From Clostridia bacterium (GTDB taxonomy: Bacteria > Bacillota > Clostridia > Oscillospirales > CAG-272), in assembly GCA_017504785.1 (NCBI GenBank), contig JAFVQL010000007.1, forward strand, positions 1-44,663: a stretch of 44,663 bases of DNA. Direction: 5' to 3'. The position numbers and the translations under genes were made by a program. Shown here in pieces: positions 1 through 8,264 of the stretch (positions are counted from its first letter, which is position 1; each line of letters starts with the position of its first letter). Below the pieces are notes generated by a model. The model worked only from the letters and a program-made list of their open reading frames with translations. It did no database searches and was not told the DNA's origin.

Positions 1-200
1 GCTAAAACTATAATTGCCCTTGCGGGCAAGTTATGAGTTATGAGATACTTCGTATCGTTATGATTGGCTTCGCCAAGTTTAAGGTTTGATGGGCAATCCT
101 ATCATAACGCTTGCTGTGCGAAAGCGAGCCTCATAACTCTAAACTAAAACGAACAGAAAAAGAGCAGGCATACAAGATTTTCTTGCGTGCTTGCTCTTTT
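1..200. repeat. Hairpin-word array element, TTATGA family, left copy
   Basis: This non-coding element has the word TTATGA(G) at 31, 38 and 58, and its reverse complement TCATAAC at 102 and 131. Between the words lie small hairpins: TTGCCC/GGGCAA (14-29), GATAC-TTC-GTATC (44-56), TTGGC-TTC-GCCAA (64-76) and CGCTT/AAGCG (109-127). Words in the first half can pair with words in the second half, which gives a branched cruciform. It ends in the strong stem-loop at 160-198. A close copy lies at 44351-44600. The window begins inside or at the edge of the element. Its function is unknown. Confidence 0.8.
160..200. terminator. Bidirectional terminator-like stem-loop closing the left array
   Basis: An AAGAGCA...TGCTCTT stem of about 17 bp with a few mismatches has a T-rich loop, and is followed by a T run on the plus strand and by TTTTTCTG on the minus strand. 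It could end arginine operon transcripts on the minus strand as well as any plus-strand transcript of the array. Confidence 0.65.
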
Positions 201-206
201 TTTAGA

Positions 207-526
207 GAAAGTTTTGGCGCCGCCCCGAAGCGGTAGAAATCTATGGCGAGCTTGGAGGAAAACGGGAAAAGATGCCAAAAATTTTAATTGTTTTCGATCT
301 GTCTGCCGGCGGCTAAAAGTTTTGAGCAGAAAGTTTTGGCGCCGCCCCGAAGCGGTAGAGATCTACTGCGAGCGGGCGGCGGCGGAATCTTATGCCAAAA
401 ATTTTAATTGTTTTTGCTCTGTCTGCCGGCGGCTAAAAGTTTTGAGCATATTTTTTCGTTCTTCATCCCGAAGCCGTAGAAATCTACGGCGAGCTTGGAG
501 GAAAACGGGAAAAGATGCCAAAAATT
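207..526. repeat. Tandem repeat, about 121-bp period, 2.6 copies
   Basis: Units start near 207, 329 and 449 (periods 122 and 120). Each holds a GAAAGTTTTGGCGCCGCC-like start (diverged in the third), a CCGAAGC(G/C)GTAGA...TCTAC inverted pair, a GCCAAAAATTTTA word and a GCCGGCGGC palindrome. The stretch lies directly downstream of argF on the minus strand. The TAA stop codon of argF is the first part of the repeat word TAAAATTTTTGGC. The open frame at 187-561 is made of this repeat and is not taken as a gene. No other feature is seen in this gap. Confidence 0.85.
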
Positions 527-1516
527 TTAGTCGCACAGTGTTGCTGCCATCACGGCCTTGATAGTATGCATACGGTTCTCCGCTTCGTCAAACACCACGG
601 ACTGCGCGGACTCGAATACCTCATCGGTCACTTCCATAGAGGTGATGCCGAACTTTTCATAGATTTCGCGGCCGACCTTGGTTTTCAGATCGTGGAAGGC
701 GGGAAGGCAATGCATGAAGATGGCGGTGGGCGCGGCGTTCTTCATGAGAGCGGCGGTTACCGCGTAGGGAGAAAGCTCCTTGATGCGCTCTGCCCATACC
801 TCGGCAGGCTCACCCATGGAAACCCAAACGTCAGTATACAGAACGTCGGCATTCTTCGTTGCCACCATGGGATCTGTCTCAAAGCGAAGGGTGGCACCCG
901 TTTGCGCGGCGATCTTCTCGCACTCTGCGACAAGAGCCGCATCGGGGAAAAACTTTGCGGGGGCGCAGGCGGTGAAATTCATGCCCATCTTCGCACAGCC
1001 GACCATCAAAGAGTTGCCCATATTGTAGCGGCAGTCACCCATGTATACGAAATTCACGCCCTCGAGGCGGCCGAGCTTTTCCTTCACGGTGAGGAAGTCG
1101 GCAAGGATCTGCGTGGGGTGGAACTCATTGGTAAGGCCGTTCCATACGGGAACCTTGGCATAAGAGGCAAGCTCCTCGACAAGCGCCTGACCGAAGCCGC
1201 GGTATTCAATACCGTCAAACATACCCGAAAGCACTCTTGCCGTATCGGCGATGCTCTCCTTTTTGCCGATCTGCGAGCCGGTGGGACCAAGGTAGGTCGA
1301 GCCCATGCCGAGATCCGAGGCGGCAACCTCGAAGGAGCAACGGGTGCGGGTGCTGTCCTTTTCAAAGATCAGGGCAATATTCTTGCCCTCGCACAGCTTA
1401 TGCGGAATGCCCGCCTTCTTCTTTGCCTTCAAATCGGCGGCAAGATCCAAAAGATATGCAATTTCTTCACTCGTAAAATCAAGAAGCTTCAAGAAATCTC
1501 TGCCCTTTAAATTCAT
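527..1516 (-). CDS. argF: Ornithine carbamoyltransferase
   Basis: This cytosolic enzyme transfers the carbamoyl group of carbamoyl phosphate to ornithine, making citrulline, the substrate of ArgG. Numbered from a GTG at 1519, the carbamoyl-phosphate loop STRTR is at 56-60, HPTQ at 134-137, the ornithine-side SMG loop near 234-236, and HCLPAFHD with the catalytic Cys at 270-277. The length of about 329 residues is that of the longer ArcB-like branch, but the operon with argG and argH points to a biosynthetic role. I prefer the ATG at 1516 over the in-frame GTG at 1519, because AGAGGA lies 7 bases upstream of the ATG. It is the last gene of the arginine operon, 25 bp after argH. Family assignment is firm; the anabolic role comes from context. 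Confidence 0.95.
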   Translation of the reverse strand: MNLKGRDFLKLLDFTSEEIAYLLDLAADLKAKKKAGIPHKLCEGKNIALIFEKDSTRTRCSFEVAASDLGMGSTYLGPTGSQIGKKESIADTARVLSGMFDGIEYRGFGQALVEELASYAKVPVWNGLTNEFHPTQILADFLTVKEKLGRLEGVNFVYMGDCRYNMGNSLMVGCAKMGMNFTACAPAKFFPDAALVAECEKIAAQTGATLRFETDPMVATKNADVLYTDVWVSMGEPAEVWAERIKELSPYAVTAALMKNAAPTAIFMHCLPAFHDLKTKVGREIYEKFGITSMEVTDEVFESAQSVVFDEAENRMHTIKAVMAATLCD

Positions 1517-1541
1517 CACTTTATCCTCTTTTTTGTTTGTT

Positions 1542-2921
1542 TTAGTTCATTTGCAAACAATTCTTTGCATATTCGATCTGTTTCTTCACGGAAGCAAGCG
1601 AGGTTCCGCCCTCGGAAATTCTCGTTTCCACGCAGGTGCGAAGCGAGATCGCCTCGTAAACGCTTTCCTCAAAGAGCTCGCTCTCGGCACGGAAGGCACC
1701 TAAGGGAAGCTCCTCAAGGACCGTGTTTTCACGAATGCATTTGGCAACGAGGCCGCCCGAGATCTTATAGGCGGTGCGGAAGGGCATGCCCTTCTTCACG
1801 AGATAATCCGCAAGGTCGGTCGCGTTGATAAAGCCCTTTTGTGCCGCGCGGAGCATATTTTCCTTGTTTGCCTTCATGGTTGCCACCATACCGTCAAAGA
1901 CCTTAAGACACATCGTCACGGTGTCGATCGCATCGAAGACGCCCTCCTTATCCTCTTGCATATCCTTATTATATGCAAGAGGCAGACCCTTCATGGTGGT
2001 GAGAAGTGCCATCAGATCGCCGTACACACGCCCCGTCTTTCCGCGCACAAGCTCCGCCATATCGGGGTTCTTCTTCTGCGGCATGATGGACGAGCCGGTG
2101 GTGAAGCTATCCGAAAGCTCCACGAACTTAAACTCCCAGCTGCACCAGAGAATGATCTCCTCGGAGAAGCGGGAAAGATGCATCATCAGCACCGAAAGCG
2201 CAGAAAGCATCTCCAGAGCAAAATCTCTGTCCGAAACACCGTCAAGGCTATTGAGGCAAATGCCGTCAAAGCCGAGCTTCTCTGCCTCGAAATAGCGATC
2301 GGTGCGATAGGTCGTGCCTGCGAGGGCACAGCAGCCGATGGGCGAAACGTTCATTCTCCTTCTGCAATCCGCAAGGCGATCGATATCGCGCAGGAGCATC
2401 ATGGCGTATGCCATCAGATGATGCCCGAAGAGAATGGGCTGCGCTCTTTGCAGATGCGTGTAGCCGGGCATGATGAGATCTGCATATTCCTCTGCCTTTT
2501 CGGTCACGGTCGCGCAGAGCTTCTTCGTCAGCGCGCGGATCTCGTCCAGCGCGCGGCGCAGATACATGCGGAAATCCAGTGCCACCTGATCGTTTCTGCT
2601 TCTCGCGGTGTGCAGCTTCTTTCCGAGGTCGCCGAGTCTTTCGGTCAAAACCTGCTCAACGAACATATGGATATCCTCTGCCGTCATATCAAAGGCAAGC
2701 GCACCGCTCGAAAGATCCGAAAGAATCGAGGAAAGCCCCTCGATCAAGCGATCCGCCTCATCCTTTTCGATGATGCCCTGCGCGCCGAGCATAGCGGCGT
2801 GCGCCATGCTGCCCTTAATATCCTCCTCGAACATTCTCGAGTCAAAATGAATGGAAGAATTGAAATCGTCCGCCAGCACGTTGACCGCGCCGTCGGTTCT
2901 TCCCGCCCACATTTTAGCCAT
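1542..2921 (-). CDS. argH: Argininosuccinate lyase
   Basis: It cleaves argininosuccinate to arginine and fumarate, the last step of arginine synthesis, as a cytosolic homotetramer of the fumarase/aspartase superfamily. The 459-residue length is normal. Visible signatures are TARSRND (105-111), HLQRAQP with the conserved general-acid/base-region His (156-162), and the superfamily signature [12 protein letters not shown] (276-287) with its catalytic Ser. AAGGA lies 8 bases before the ATG. It sits between argG and argF in the same orientation. An 80-bp gap with a hairpin separates it from argG, which may set the ratio of ArgG to ArgH and ArgF. Nothing is missing. Confidence 0.97.
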   Translation of the reverse strand: MAKMWAGRTDGAVNVLADDFNSSIHFDSRMFEEDIKGSMAHAAMLGAQGIIEKDEADRLIEGLSSILSDLSSGALAFDMTAEDIHMFVEQVLTERLGDLGKKLHTARSRNDQVALDFRMYLRRALDEIRALTKKLCATVTEKAEEYADLIMPGYTHLQRAQPILFGHHLMAYAMMLLRDIDRLADCRRRMNVSPIGCCALAGTTYRTDRYFEAEKLGFDGICLNSLDGVSDRDFALEMLSALSVLMMHLSRFSEEIILWCSWEFKFVELSDSFTTGSSIMPQKKNPDMAELVRGKTGRVYGDLMALLTTMKGLPLAYNKDMQEDKEGVFDAIDTVTMCLKVFDGMVATMKANKENMLRAAQKGFINATDLADYLVKKGMPFRTAYKISGGLVAKCIRENTVLEELPLGAFRAESELFEESVYEAISLRTCVETRISEGGTSLASVKKQIEYAKNCLQMN

Positions 2922-2948
2922 ATTCTTTATCCTTTTTAAAATTTCAAG

Positions 2949-2979
2949 GGGCTGTCACCCTCGTTCAAGGCGACAGCCC
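2949..2979 (-). promoter_or_regulatory. Intercistronic hairpin between argG and argH
   Basis: GGGCTGTC (minus strand) pairs with GACAGCCC, and the stem extends to 11-12 bp with a G-T wobble. No U-run follows (CTTGAAATTTTAAAA), so it is more likely a processing, stabilising or weak attenuation hairpin than a full terminator. Confidence 0.5.
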
Positions 2980-3001
2980 TAATTGTCATTTGCTTTGCAA
3001 A

Positions 3002-4228
3002 TTACTTCTTATTCTTTGCGTTGACCTGTGCCTGCACCTTGATCGGAAGGCCGAAGAGGTTGATGAAGCCCGTAGCGTCCGTCTGATCGTAAACCTGGTC
3101 CTCACCGAAGGTAGCAAGCTCCTCGGAGTAGAGCGCGTAGTCACTCTTCACGCCGGCCTTGATGATGTTGCCCTTGTAGAGCTTCAAGCGAACCGTACCG
3201 GTCACGTTCTCCTGCGTCTTATCCACGAATGCGGAAAGAGCCTCGCGCAGAGGGGTGTACCACTGGCCGTTGTAAACGAGATCTGCGAAGGTGATCGCAA
3301 GCTCTGCCTTCTTGTGCGCGGTCAGCTTATCGAGCGTCAGCGTTTCAAGATAGTTGTGAGCAAAGTAGAGGATCGTTCCGCCGGGGGTCTCGTATACGCC
3401 GCGGCACTTCATGCCGACAAGACGGTTCTCGATGATGTCGAGAAGGCCGATACCGTTTTCGCCGCCGAGCTTATTGAGAGCAAGGATCAGCTCCTTCGCG
3501 CTCATCTTCTCGCCGTTGAGCGCAACGGGAATGCCCTTTTCAAAGTCGAGGGTGATATAGGTGGGCTTGTCGGGTGCTTCAATGGGAGAAACGCCCATCT
3601 CAAGGAAGCCCTTTTTCTCGTAAAGAGGCTCGTTCCATGCATCCTCAAGATCCAGACCCTCGTGAGAGAGGTGCCAGAGGTTCTTATCCTTGGAGTAGTT
3701 GGTCTCGCGGTTGATCTTCAGAGGAACGTTGTGTGCCTCCGCATAGTCGATCTCCTCCTCGCGGGACTTGATGCTCCACTCACGCCAGGGAGCGATGATG
3801 GGCATATCGGGTGCAAACGCCTTGATGGCAAGCTCGAAGCGCACCTGGTCATTTCCCTTACCCGTACAGCCATGGCAGATCGCATCCGCGCCCTCTGCAA
3901 GAGCGATCTCAACGATCCTCTTTGCGATGATGGGACGGGCAAAGGACGTACCGAGCAGGTACTCCTCGTACATAGCACCCGCCTTCACGGTGGGAATGAT
4001 ATATTCGTCAACGAATTCCTCGGTGAGGTCCTCTACGTAAAGCTTGGAAGCACCGGTCTTGAGTGCCTTCTCCTCAAGGCCCTCCAGCTCGTCTGCCTGA
4101 CCAACGTTACCCGATACGGCAATGACCTCGCAGTTATTGTAGTTTTCCTTGAGCCACGGAATGATGATCGAGGTATCAAGACCGCCCGAGTACGCAAGCA
4201 CTACCTTTTTAATGTTCTTCTTATCCAT
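3002..4228 (-). CDS. argG: Argininosuccinate synthase
   Basis: It condenses citrulline and aspartate with ATP to argininosuccinate. The N-terminal nucleotide-binding motif AYSGGLDTS is at residues 12-20, counted from the chosen start. The family motifs [13 protein letters not shown] and APWREW follow. At 408 residues the length is normal. I take the ATG at 4228, preceded by GGAGG with an 8-base gap. An upstream in-frame start at 4261 would add 11 unconserved residues ([11 protein letters not shown]) and lacks such a site. It is the first gene of argG-argH-argF, with its own promoter and ARG-box-like operators just upstream, so repression by ArgR with arginine is expected. Confidence 0.97.
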   Translation of the reverse strand: MDKKNIKKVVLAYSGGLDTSIIIPWLKENYNNCEVIAVSGNVGQADELEGLEEKALKTGASKLYVEDLTEEFVDEYIIPTVKAGAMYEEYLLGTSFARPIIAKRIVEIALAEGADAICHGCTGKGNDQVRFELAIKAFAPDMPIIAPWREWSIKSREEEIDYAEAHNVPLKINRETNYSKDKNLWHLSHEGLDLEDAWNEPLYEKKGFLEMGVSPIEAPDKPTYITLDFEKGIPVALNGEKMSAKELILALNKLGGENGIGLLDIIENRLVGMKCRGVYETPGGTILYFAHNYLETLTLDKLTAHKKAELAITFADLVYNGQWYTPLREALSAFVDKTQENVTGTVRLKLYKGNIIKAGVKSDYALYSEELATFGEDQVYDQTDATGFINLFGLPIKVQAQVNAKNKK

Positions 4229-4285
4229 TGTTAAGTCCTCCAACGTTCGCGTGCGGCACACGGCCGCTTTTGTTTTGATGATGAT

Positions 4286-4314
4286 ATTGTACCACCAATC
4301 GAATAAATATGCAA
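4286..4314 (-). promoter_or_regulatory. Sigma-A type promoter of argGHF
   Basis: On the minus strand -35 TTGCAT (4314-4309), a 17-bp spacer and -10 TACAAT (4291-4286) lie about 60 bp before argG. The -35 box falls inside the ARG-box-like sequence at 4298-4315. Confidence 0.8.
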
Positions 4315-4315
4315 G
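4298..4315 (+). promoter_or_regulatory. Putative ArgR operator (ARG box) on the argG promoter
   Basis: ATCGAATAAATATGCAAG matches the Bacillus ARG-box consensus CATGAATAAAAATKCAAK at 14 of 18 positions by my count. It covers the -35 box, so bound ArgR would block RNA polymerase. Confidence 0.7.
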
Positions 4316-4396
4316 ACTTTTTTATAAATTTCTTCATTTTCAGCAGGTTGCACCATCATATAAAGAACATGGCTTTTCCGTTTGTTCAACTTTTTT

Positions 4397-4447
4397 CGAA
4401 TAATTGCATATTTATACGCATAATGCAGAAAAATATGCAATTATTCG
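4397..4447. promoter_or_regulatory. Upstream ARG-box cluster forming a 17-bp perfect inverted repeat
   Basis: The arm at 4397-4413 is the exact reverse complement of 4431-4447, with a 17-base loop. Two ARG-box-like 18-mers converge in it: minus strand 4420-4403 (13 of 18 consensus matches) and plus strand 4424-4441 (11 of 18). It lies about 115 bp from the promoter-overlapping box, a spacing that would allow a repression loop. Confidence 0.55.
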
Positions 4448-4622
4448 TTTTTGGGAAGATTTACGACCCTTTTGCCGCACTTTTTCGCATATCGGGCGGC
4501 GGCGTGTGCACCGCCGCTTTCCCTCTCCGCGCAGCAAACGACGCGGTCTGCCCCGCGCCGCCATAAAGCGCCCTCTTTTCTCGATCGCGCCCTTGGGAGC
4601 TTATGCAAAATATTAAAACAGA
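4448..4622. other. GC-rich intergenic stretch without a gene
   Basis: No supportable reading frame is seen. It has a GCGGCGG...CCGCCGC hairpin near 4498-4519. The small frames here overlap the argG control region or lack a ribosome binding site. Confidence 0.5.
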
Positions 4623-4655
4623 AAGCGCAGAGCGCCTTCGCGGCTTTCTGCGCTT
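4623..4655. terminator. Terminator of the polysaccharide/salvage unit
   Basis: The stem AAGCGCAGA/TCTGCGCTT encloses a CGCCTTCGCGG-type inner loop. On the minus strand it is followed by TCTGTTTTA, just downstream of the PHP gene; on the plus strand by TTTG. It may act in both directions. Confidence 0.7.
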
Positions 4656-4685
4656 TTTGCTATCCCTCTCGGCGGGCGTTAAAGA

Positions 4686-5570
4686 TCACACCCTTAAAAC
4701 GATATAGTTCGTGTACGCCGTTTTTCCGTCCTTGTCCGTGACCTCGGCGCGGACGAATTTTTCGCGCGGCAAGATCTTATGGCGGTGCTCGGTGAGATTT
4801 TCGCCGCGGGAGCAATAGCCATCCGCCCACGCGACGTTGGTAAACAGGCTGATGCGGGACACGGGCGAGGAGCGAACGACGATCTCATCCCCCTCCACCG
4901 CGATATGCACCTCGGGGCCTTGCGTTGCATAAAATCTCCCTGCCCGCACGGCGGCAAGGATCTCAGACTCACTTGCATCCTCGGCGCACTCGACCATGAC
5001 GGCGCATTTCGTTTCATCGTTGCCCGCGTAGTAATGCGTATCGTCGGTTGCCAAGAGAAGCATGGGCTTTCCAAGACAAGCGGCGAGATCGGCAAAGCAG
5101 CCCGAATAGGGGCGCGAGGACTCTCCCGCATCCGAAACGCTGTTATAGATCTCCGTTATTGCGACGTCCCCTAAAAGCAAGGCGGTCCTCGGCTGGTTTA
5201 ACGACCATGCGGGATGCGCCAGCACGGGCGTGCCACCCGCTTCGAGAATTTTCTGCACGATCTTTTCCGCGGGAAGCCTTTTCTCGCTCCCGATCTCGGG
5301 ATCGCGCGCACAGCCGAGCGCAAGAATATGGTACACACCCTCTTCTCCGCAACACAGGTTCGTGTCGTACTCTGCGCCCGAAAGGATCTTCAGCCCCGAA
5401 AGACTGCCGCCCGCCGAGAAAACATAATGGTCGGTCAGAGCGATCGCATCGTAGCCTGCCGCTTTATAAAGGGCGGCGGCCTCCTCGGGCGTTTTCATTC
5501 CGTCCGAAACCGTGGTATGGGTATGGAAATTGATCTTCATGCGGCTATGGCCAAGCATATCCTTAAACAT
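4686..5570 (-). CDS. PHP-domain metal-dependent phosphoesterase
   Basis: This cytosolic metal-dependent phosphoesterase belongs to the PHP superfamily. The metal-ligand motifs are visible in order: HTHT (16-19), TDH (46-48), E67, H81, the AHP His at 119, and DDTH (176-179). The N-terminal 10 residues before MKINFHTHT look extra, but AAGGAG lies 6 bases before the first ATG, so I keep it. It is the last gene of the long unit, 15 bp after the HAD gene, and a terminator follows. The substrate cannot be read from sequence. Relatives cleave small phosphoesters such as phosphorylated nucleosides or sugars, and pairing with a HAD phosphatase suggests metabolite clean-up. Confidence 0.85.
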   Translation of the reverse strand: MFKDMLGHSRMKINFHTHTTVSDGMKTPEEAAALYKAAGYDAIALTDHYVFSAGGSLSGLKILSGAEYDTNLCCGEEGVYHILALGCARDPEIGSEKRLPAEKIVQKILEAGGTPVLAHPAWSLNQPRTALLLGDVAITEIYNSVSDAGESSRPYSGCFADLAACLGKPMLLLATDDTHYYAGNDETKCAVMVECAEDASESEILAAVRAGRFYATQGPEVHIAVEGDEIVVRSSPVSRISLFTNVAWADGYCSRGENLTEHRHKILPREKFVRAEVTDKDGKTAYTNYIVLRV

Positions 5571-5585
5571 ATAAGACTCCTTTTC

Positions 5586-6407
5586 TTACAGCGCGATGCG
5601 CCCCTCGTCCAGATCGCAAATGATCTTCGCAATGGCATGCGCTTCGTTGGAAACCGTGATCCGATCGGCGGCATTTTTCGCCTTCTCCGAGGCGTTCTCC
5701 ACCGCGATGCCAAGCCCCGCTGCGGAAAGCATCGATACGTCGTTATCATAGTCGCCGACGGCGATCGTTTTCTTCGGATCGATGCCGTAAATATCGGCAA
5801 GGCGCAAAAGGAGAGCGCCCTTTGAAACGCCCTTCGGAAGGATCTCGAAGATCGTTTTCTCCGAGCGGATAAAATCAAATTTTTCAGCGAGCGGATGCGT
5901 TGTGAGAAGCGCTTCCAGCTTCGAAAGCTCACTATCCTCCATGTGCAGAAAGATTACCTTCGCCACGGGCTCCTTCACCTCGGTATAATGGCAGGTGATA
6001 TTCGGAAGCCCCGTCACGGCACGGAAGCGGCGCATCGCCTCGTTATCCTTATTAAAATACACGCGCCGCGCCACGTTCACTTGGATGCCCATATCGGGCA
6101 TCCTCTCATCCACGAGGGAAACGAGCGAGAGATACGACTCGTGCAAGGGGTTAAAATACAAAAACGTGTCGCTCTCGTAATCGTAAACGCCGCCGCCGTT
6201 GAAGCAGCCGATCGCCGCGTTCGGGCGCACGGCCTCATAAATTTTGCGCGCCGCCTCGGGCACGCGCCCGGTGATAAAAGTGAAGCGTCCGCCCTCTCTT
6301 TGAAAGTAGCGGACAGCTTCTAAATTTTCCTTTGAAACCGATTTGTCGGCACGCAGAAGCGTGCCGTCCAGATCCGAGCATATCAGAATGCCCTCAAATT
6401 TTTTCAT
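5586..6407 (-). CDS. Cof-type HAD-IIB sugar-phosphate phosphatase
   Basis: A cytosolic Mg-dependent phosphatase of the Cof/YidA branch of the HAD superfamily. Motif I DLDGT is at 12-16 with Asp12 the predicted nucleophile, motif II is the Thr of ITGR (45-48), motif III is Lys196, and motif IV GDYDND is at 218-223. A C2-type cap occupies about residues 80-190. The 273-residue length is typical. It lies 9 bp after the NahK-like gene and 15 bp before the PHP gene, so it probably dephosphorylates sugar phosphates linked to this salvage block. Family members are promiscuous, so no substrate is assigned. Confidence 0.9.
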   Translation of the reverse strand: MKKFEGILICSDLDGTLLRADKSVSKENLEAVRYFQREGGRFTFITGRVPEAARKIYEAVRPNAAIGCFNGGGVYDYESDTFLYFNPLHESYLSLVSLVDERMPDMGIQVNVARRVYFNKDNEAMRRFRAVTGLPNITCHYTEVKEPVAKVIFLHMEDSELSKLEALLTTHPLAEKFDFIRSEKTIFEILPKGVSKGALLLRLADIYGIDPKKTIAVGDYDNDVSMLSAAGLGIAVENASEKAKNAADRITVSNEAHAIAKIICDLDEGRIAL

Positions 6408-6416
6408 ACTCTTTTT

Positions 6417-7514
6417 TTACTCCGAAAGCTGCTTTTCGATCACGTCGCGCACGATCCATTCCAGCTCATCCCACTTGCGCTGAATATCCTTGGCAAGCGC
6501 CAGCTGACAGCGCGTACGCACGAGGTTGTGCTTCGGGTATACGCATTTGAAATATTTGTCGCCCGTGATATAGTCGTCAAGGAATCTTGCGGCAAGCTCG
6601 ATCGTGATCGCAAAGGTCGCCTTCACGAGGGTCGCGATCTCGATGTTTTCAAGCGCGCCCTTCGTTGCGCCGATGAAGCCCTTGGCAAACGCGCGAAACT
6701 TCGCGGTATCAAAGAACACGCGCGAGATATCCGCCTCGTCCTCTGCCGCGGTATTCGCGATGAAGCGCACCGCATCCGCAAAGTCGTACATCGACATGCC
6801 GGGCATAATGGTGTCCAGATCGATCACCACCAACGGCTCCTTGGTCTTGCGGTCGAAGAGAACGTTATTGCACTTGGTGTCGTTATGCGTTACGCGCTTG
6901 GGAAGCTTGCCGTCGGCAAAAAGGATCGAAAGCTCCGAGGCGAGCGCGCGGCTCTCTTCGATATATTTCACCTCTGCCGCCACCTCGCGCACGCGCCCGT
7001 AGGCATCCTCCTCAACGTGCATAAACAGCGTATCGAGGCGTTTTTTCGTGTTATGAAAATCCGGGATCGTTTCGTGCAGCAACGCGCCGTCAAAGTCCGC
7101 AAGCTGCATCTGGAAGTTACCGAACGCCTTGCCCGTTGCTTCAATGACCGCGAGGTCATCCGATGCGTTGAAGGTCACGCTGTCCACGTAGTTGATAACG
7201 CGCCAGAAGGAGTCGCTATCCTGCACAAAATAGTTCAAGCCCTCGTCGGTATGATGGAAATGCAGGCCGACCTGATCGGGATACTTTTCGCGGATAAAGG
7301 TGGTCACGCGATCGATATTCTCCATGATCTTCACGGGGCTCTTAAAAACGTGCGTATTCACGCGCTGGAAAAGATACGACTTCAGCGTATCGTCTGCGCG
7401 CATATAAGTAACCTTATACGTCGCGTTGATGTTTCCCATGGAAATCGCTTGGTAGGAATATATCTCTCCCTCAAGCCTAAATTTTTTTCCGATAACTGTT
7501 AAGGTGTTGAACAT
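6417..7514 (-). CDS. nahK: NahK-like N-acetylhexosamine 1-kinase
   Basis: Predicted to phosphorylate N-acetylglucosamine or N-acetylgalactosamine at C1 with ATP. It has the aminoglycoside-phosphotransferase fold and closely resembles bifidobacterial NahK/LnpB from memory. It has the catalytic loop THNDTKCNN (209-217, Asp212), the metal-binding IDLDTIMPG (231-239) and the family-specific YPKHNLVRTR (326-335). Its 365 residues are close to the 359 of the bifidobacterial enzyme. AAGGAG sits 8 bases before the ATG. It lies 12 bp after a sugar nucleotidyltransferase gene and downstream of a GHMP sugar kinase, which supports anomeric phosphorylation followed by nucleotide activation. The family call is strong; sugar specificity is inferred. 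Confidence 0.85.
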   Translation of the reverse strand: MFNTLTVIGKKFRLEGEIYSYQAISMGNINATYKVTYMRADDTLKSYLFQRVNTHVFKSPVKIMENIDRVTTFIREKYPDQVGLHFHHTDEGLNYFVQDSDSFWRVINYVDSVTFNASDDLAVIEATGKAFGNFQMQLADFDGALLHETIPDFHNTKKRLDTLFMHVEEDAYGRVREVAAEVKYIEESRALASELSILFADGKLPKRVTHNDTKCNNVLFDRKTKEPLVVIDLDTIMPGMSMYDFADAVRFIANTAAEDEADISRVFFDTAKFRAFAKGFIGATKGALENIEIATLVKATFAITIELAARFLDDYITGDKYFKCVYPKHNLVRTRCQLALAKDIQRKWDELEWIVRDVIEKQLSE

Positions 7515-7526
7515 GCTGTGTTCTCC

Positions 7527-8264
7527 TTATCGCATAATTCCTTTATATTCTGCCTTTACCTTCTCATAGCTCTCAAGATTGCCAATATCATACCGTTTTC
7601 CCGGCATCTGCATCGCGTGCACGCTCGTTTGCGTACACAGCCAAGCAATATAGCTGCCCGGCGCATCCGTGCCGCAGCCGCTCTCTATGCCCTCTTGCAC
7701 AAGTTTAGCGTCTCGATTTGTGTAATAATAAAAGGGAGGACAGCACCAATGCGTTGCGGGGGTGGGCGACTTTTCGGTCATATTCAAGACCCTTTCGTTC
7801 TCATCCACCGTCACAACGCCGCATTTCAAAAGCTTCTTTTCATCCGCTTCATAGTAGCGCATGATGCAGGAGGTCTGCTTTGCCTTTGCATAGAAGATAA
7901 ACTCGGTCAAGCTGAAATCCAGAACGTTATCGCCCGCGATCACGAGCATATCGTCATCCAAGCCGAGCGTATCGATCGCAAACTGAATGTCCTTCACCGC
8001 GCCGAGGCGGGTTTCGTTGGTATCCGTTCCGTCATCCACCACGGTGATCTTTTGTTGCTTGCTCTTCGCCCAGTCCTCAAAGTGGCGCGCATATTTATGA
8101 TTGGAGATCACAACGTATTCATCCACGGCGGCCGCGGTATCAATATCGTCAACCAACCAATCGAGAATGGTTTTTTCTCCGACCTTCAGCAAGGGCTTGG
8201 GGAAATTCTCGGTTAAAGGATACAGTCTCGTGGCATAGCCTGCCGCCAAAATCAAACATTTCAT
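7527..8264 (-). CDS. Sugar-1-phosphate nucleotidyltransferase
   Basis: A cytosolic nucleotidyltransferase of the NTP_transferase family that should couple a sugar 1-phosphate to an NTP, releasing pyrophosphate. The N-terminal LAAGYATRLYPLT (6-18) and FPKPLL (21-26) form the nucleotide and pyrophosphate loop, and GDN (111-113) supplies the metal-binding Asp. At 245 residues it has only the catalytic Rossmann domain, without the C-terminal left-handed helix of GlmU-type enzymes. Its ATG overlaps the stop of the GHMP kinase gene (ATGA), so the two are probably translationally coupled. The sugar 1-phosphates made by the two flanking kinases are the obvious candidate substrates. Which one, and which NTP, is unknown. 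Confidence 0.85.
   Translation of the reverse strand: MKCLILAAGYATRLYPLTENFPKPLLKVGEKTILDWLVDDIDTAAAVDEYVVISNHKYARHFEDWAKSKQQKITVVDDGTDTNETRLGAVKDIQFAIDTLGLDDDMLVIAGDNVLDFSLTEFIFYAKAKQTSCIMRYYEADEKKLLKCGVVTVDENERVLNMTEKSPTPATHWCCPPFYYYTNRDAKLVQEGIESGCGTDAPGSYIAWLCTQTSVHAMQMPGKRYDIGNLESYEKVKAEYKGIMR

Noticed and set aside
187-561. 124-codon open frame on the plus strand
   Set aside because: It consists of the 121-bp tandem repeat, has no ribosome binding site and overlaps the end of argF antisense.
1839-2939. 366-codon plus-strand frame over argH
   Set aside because: Shadow of argH; all family motifs are on the minus strand.
4231-4440. 69-codon minus-strand frame upstream of argG
   Set aside because: It runs through the argG promoter and both operators, and lacks a ribosome binding site at its start.
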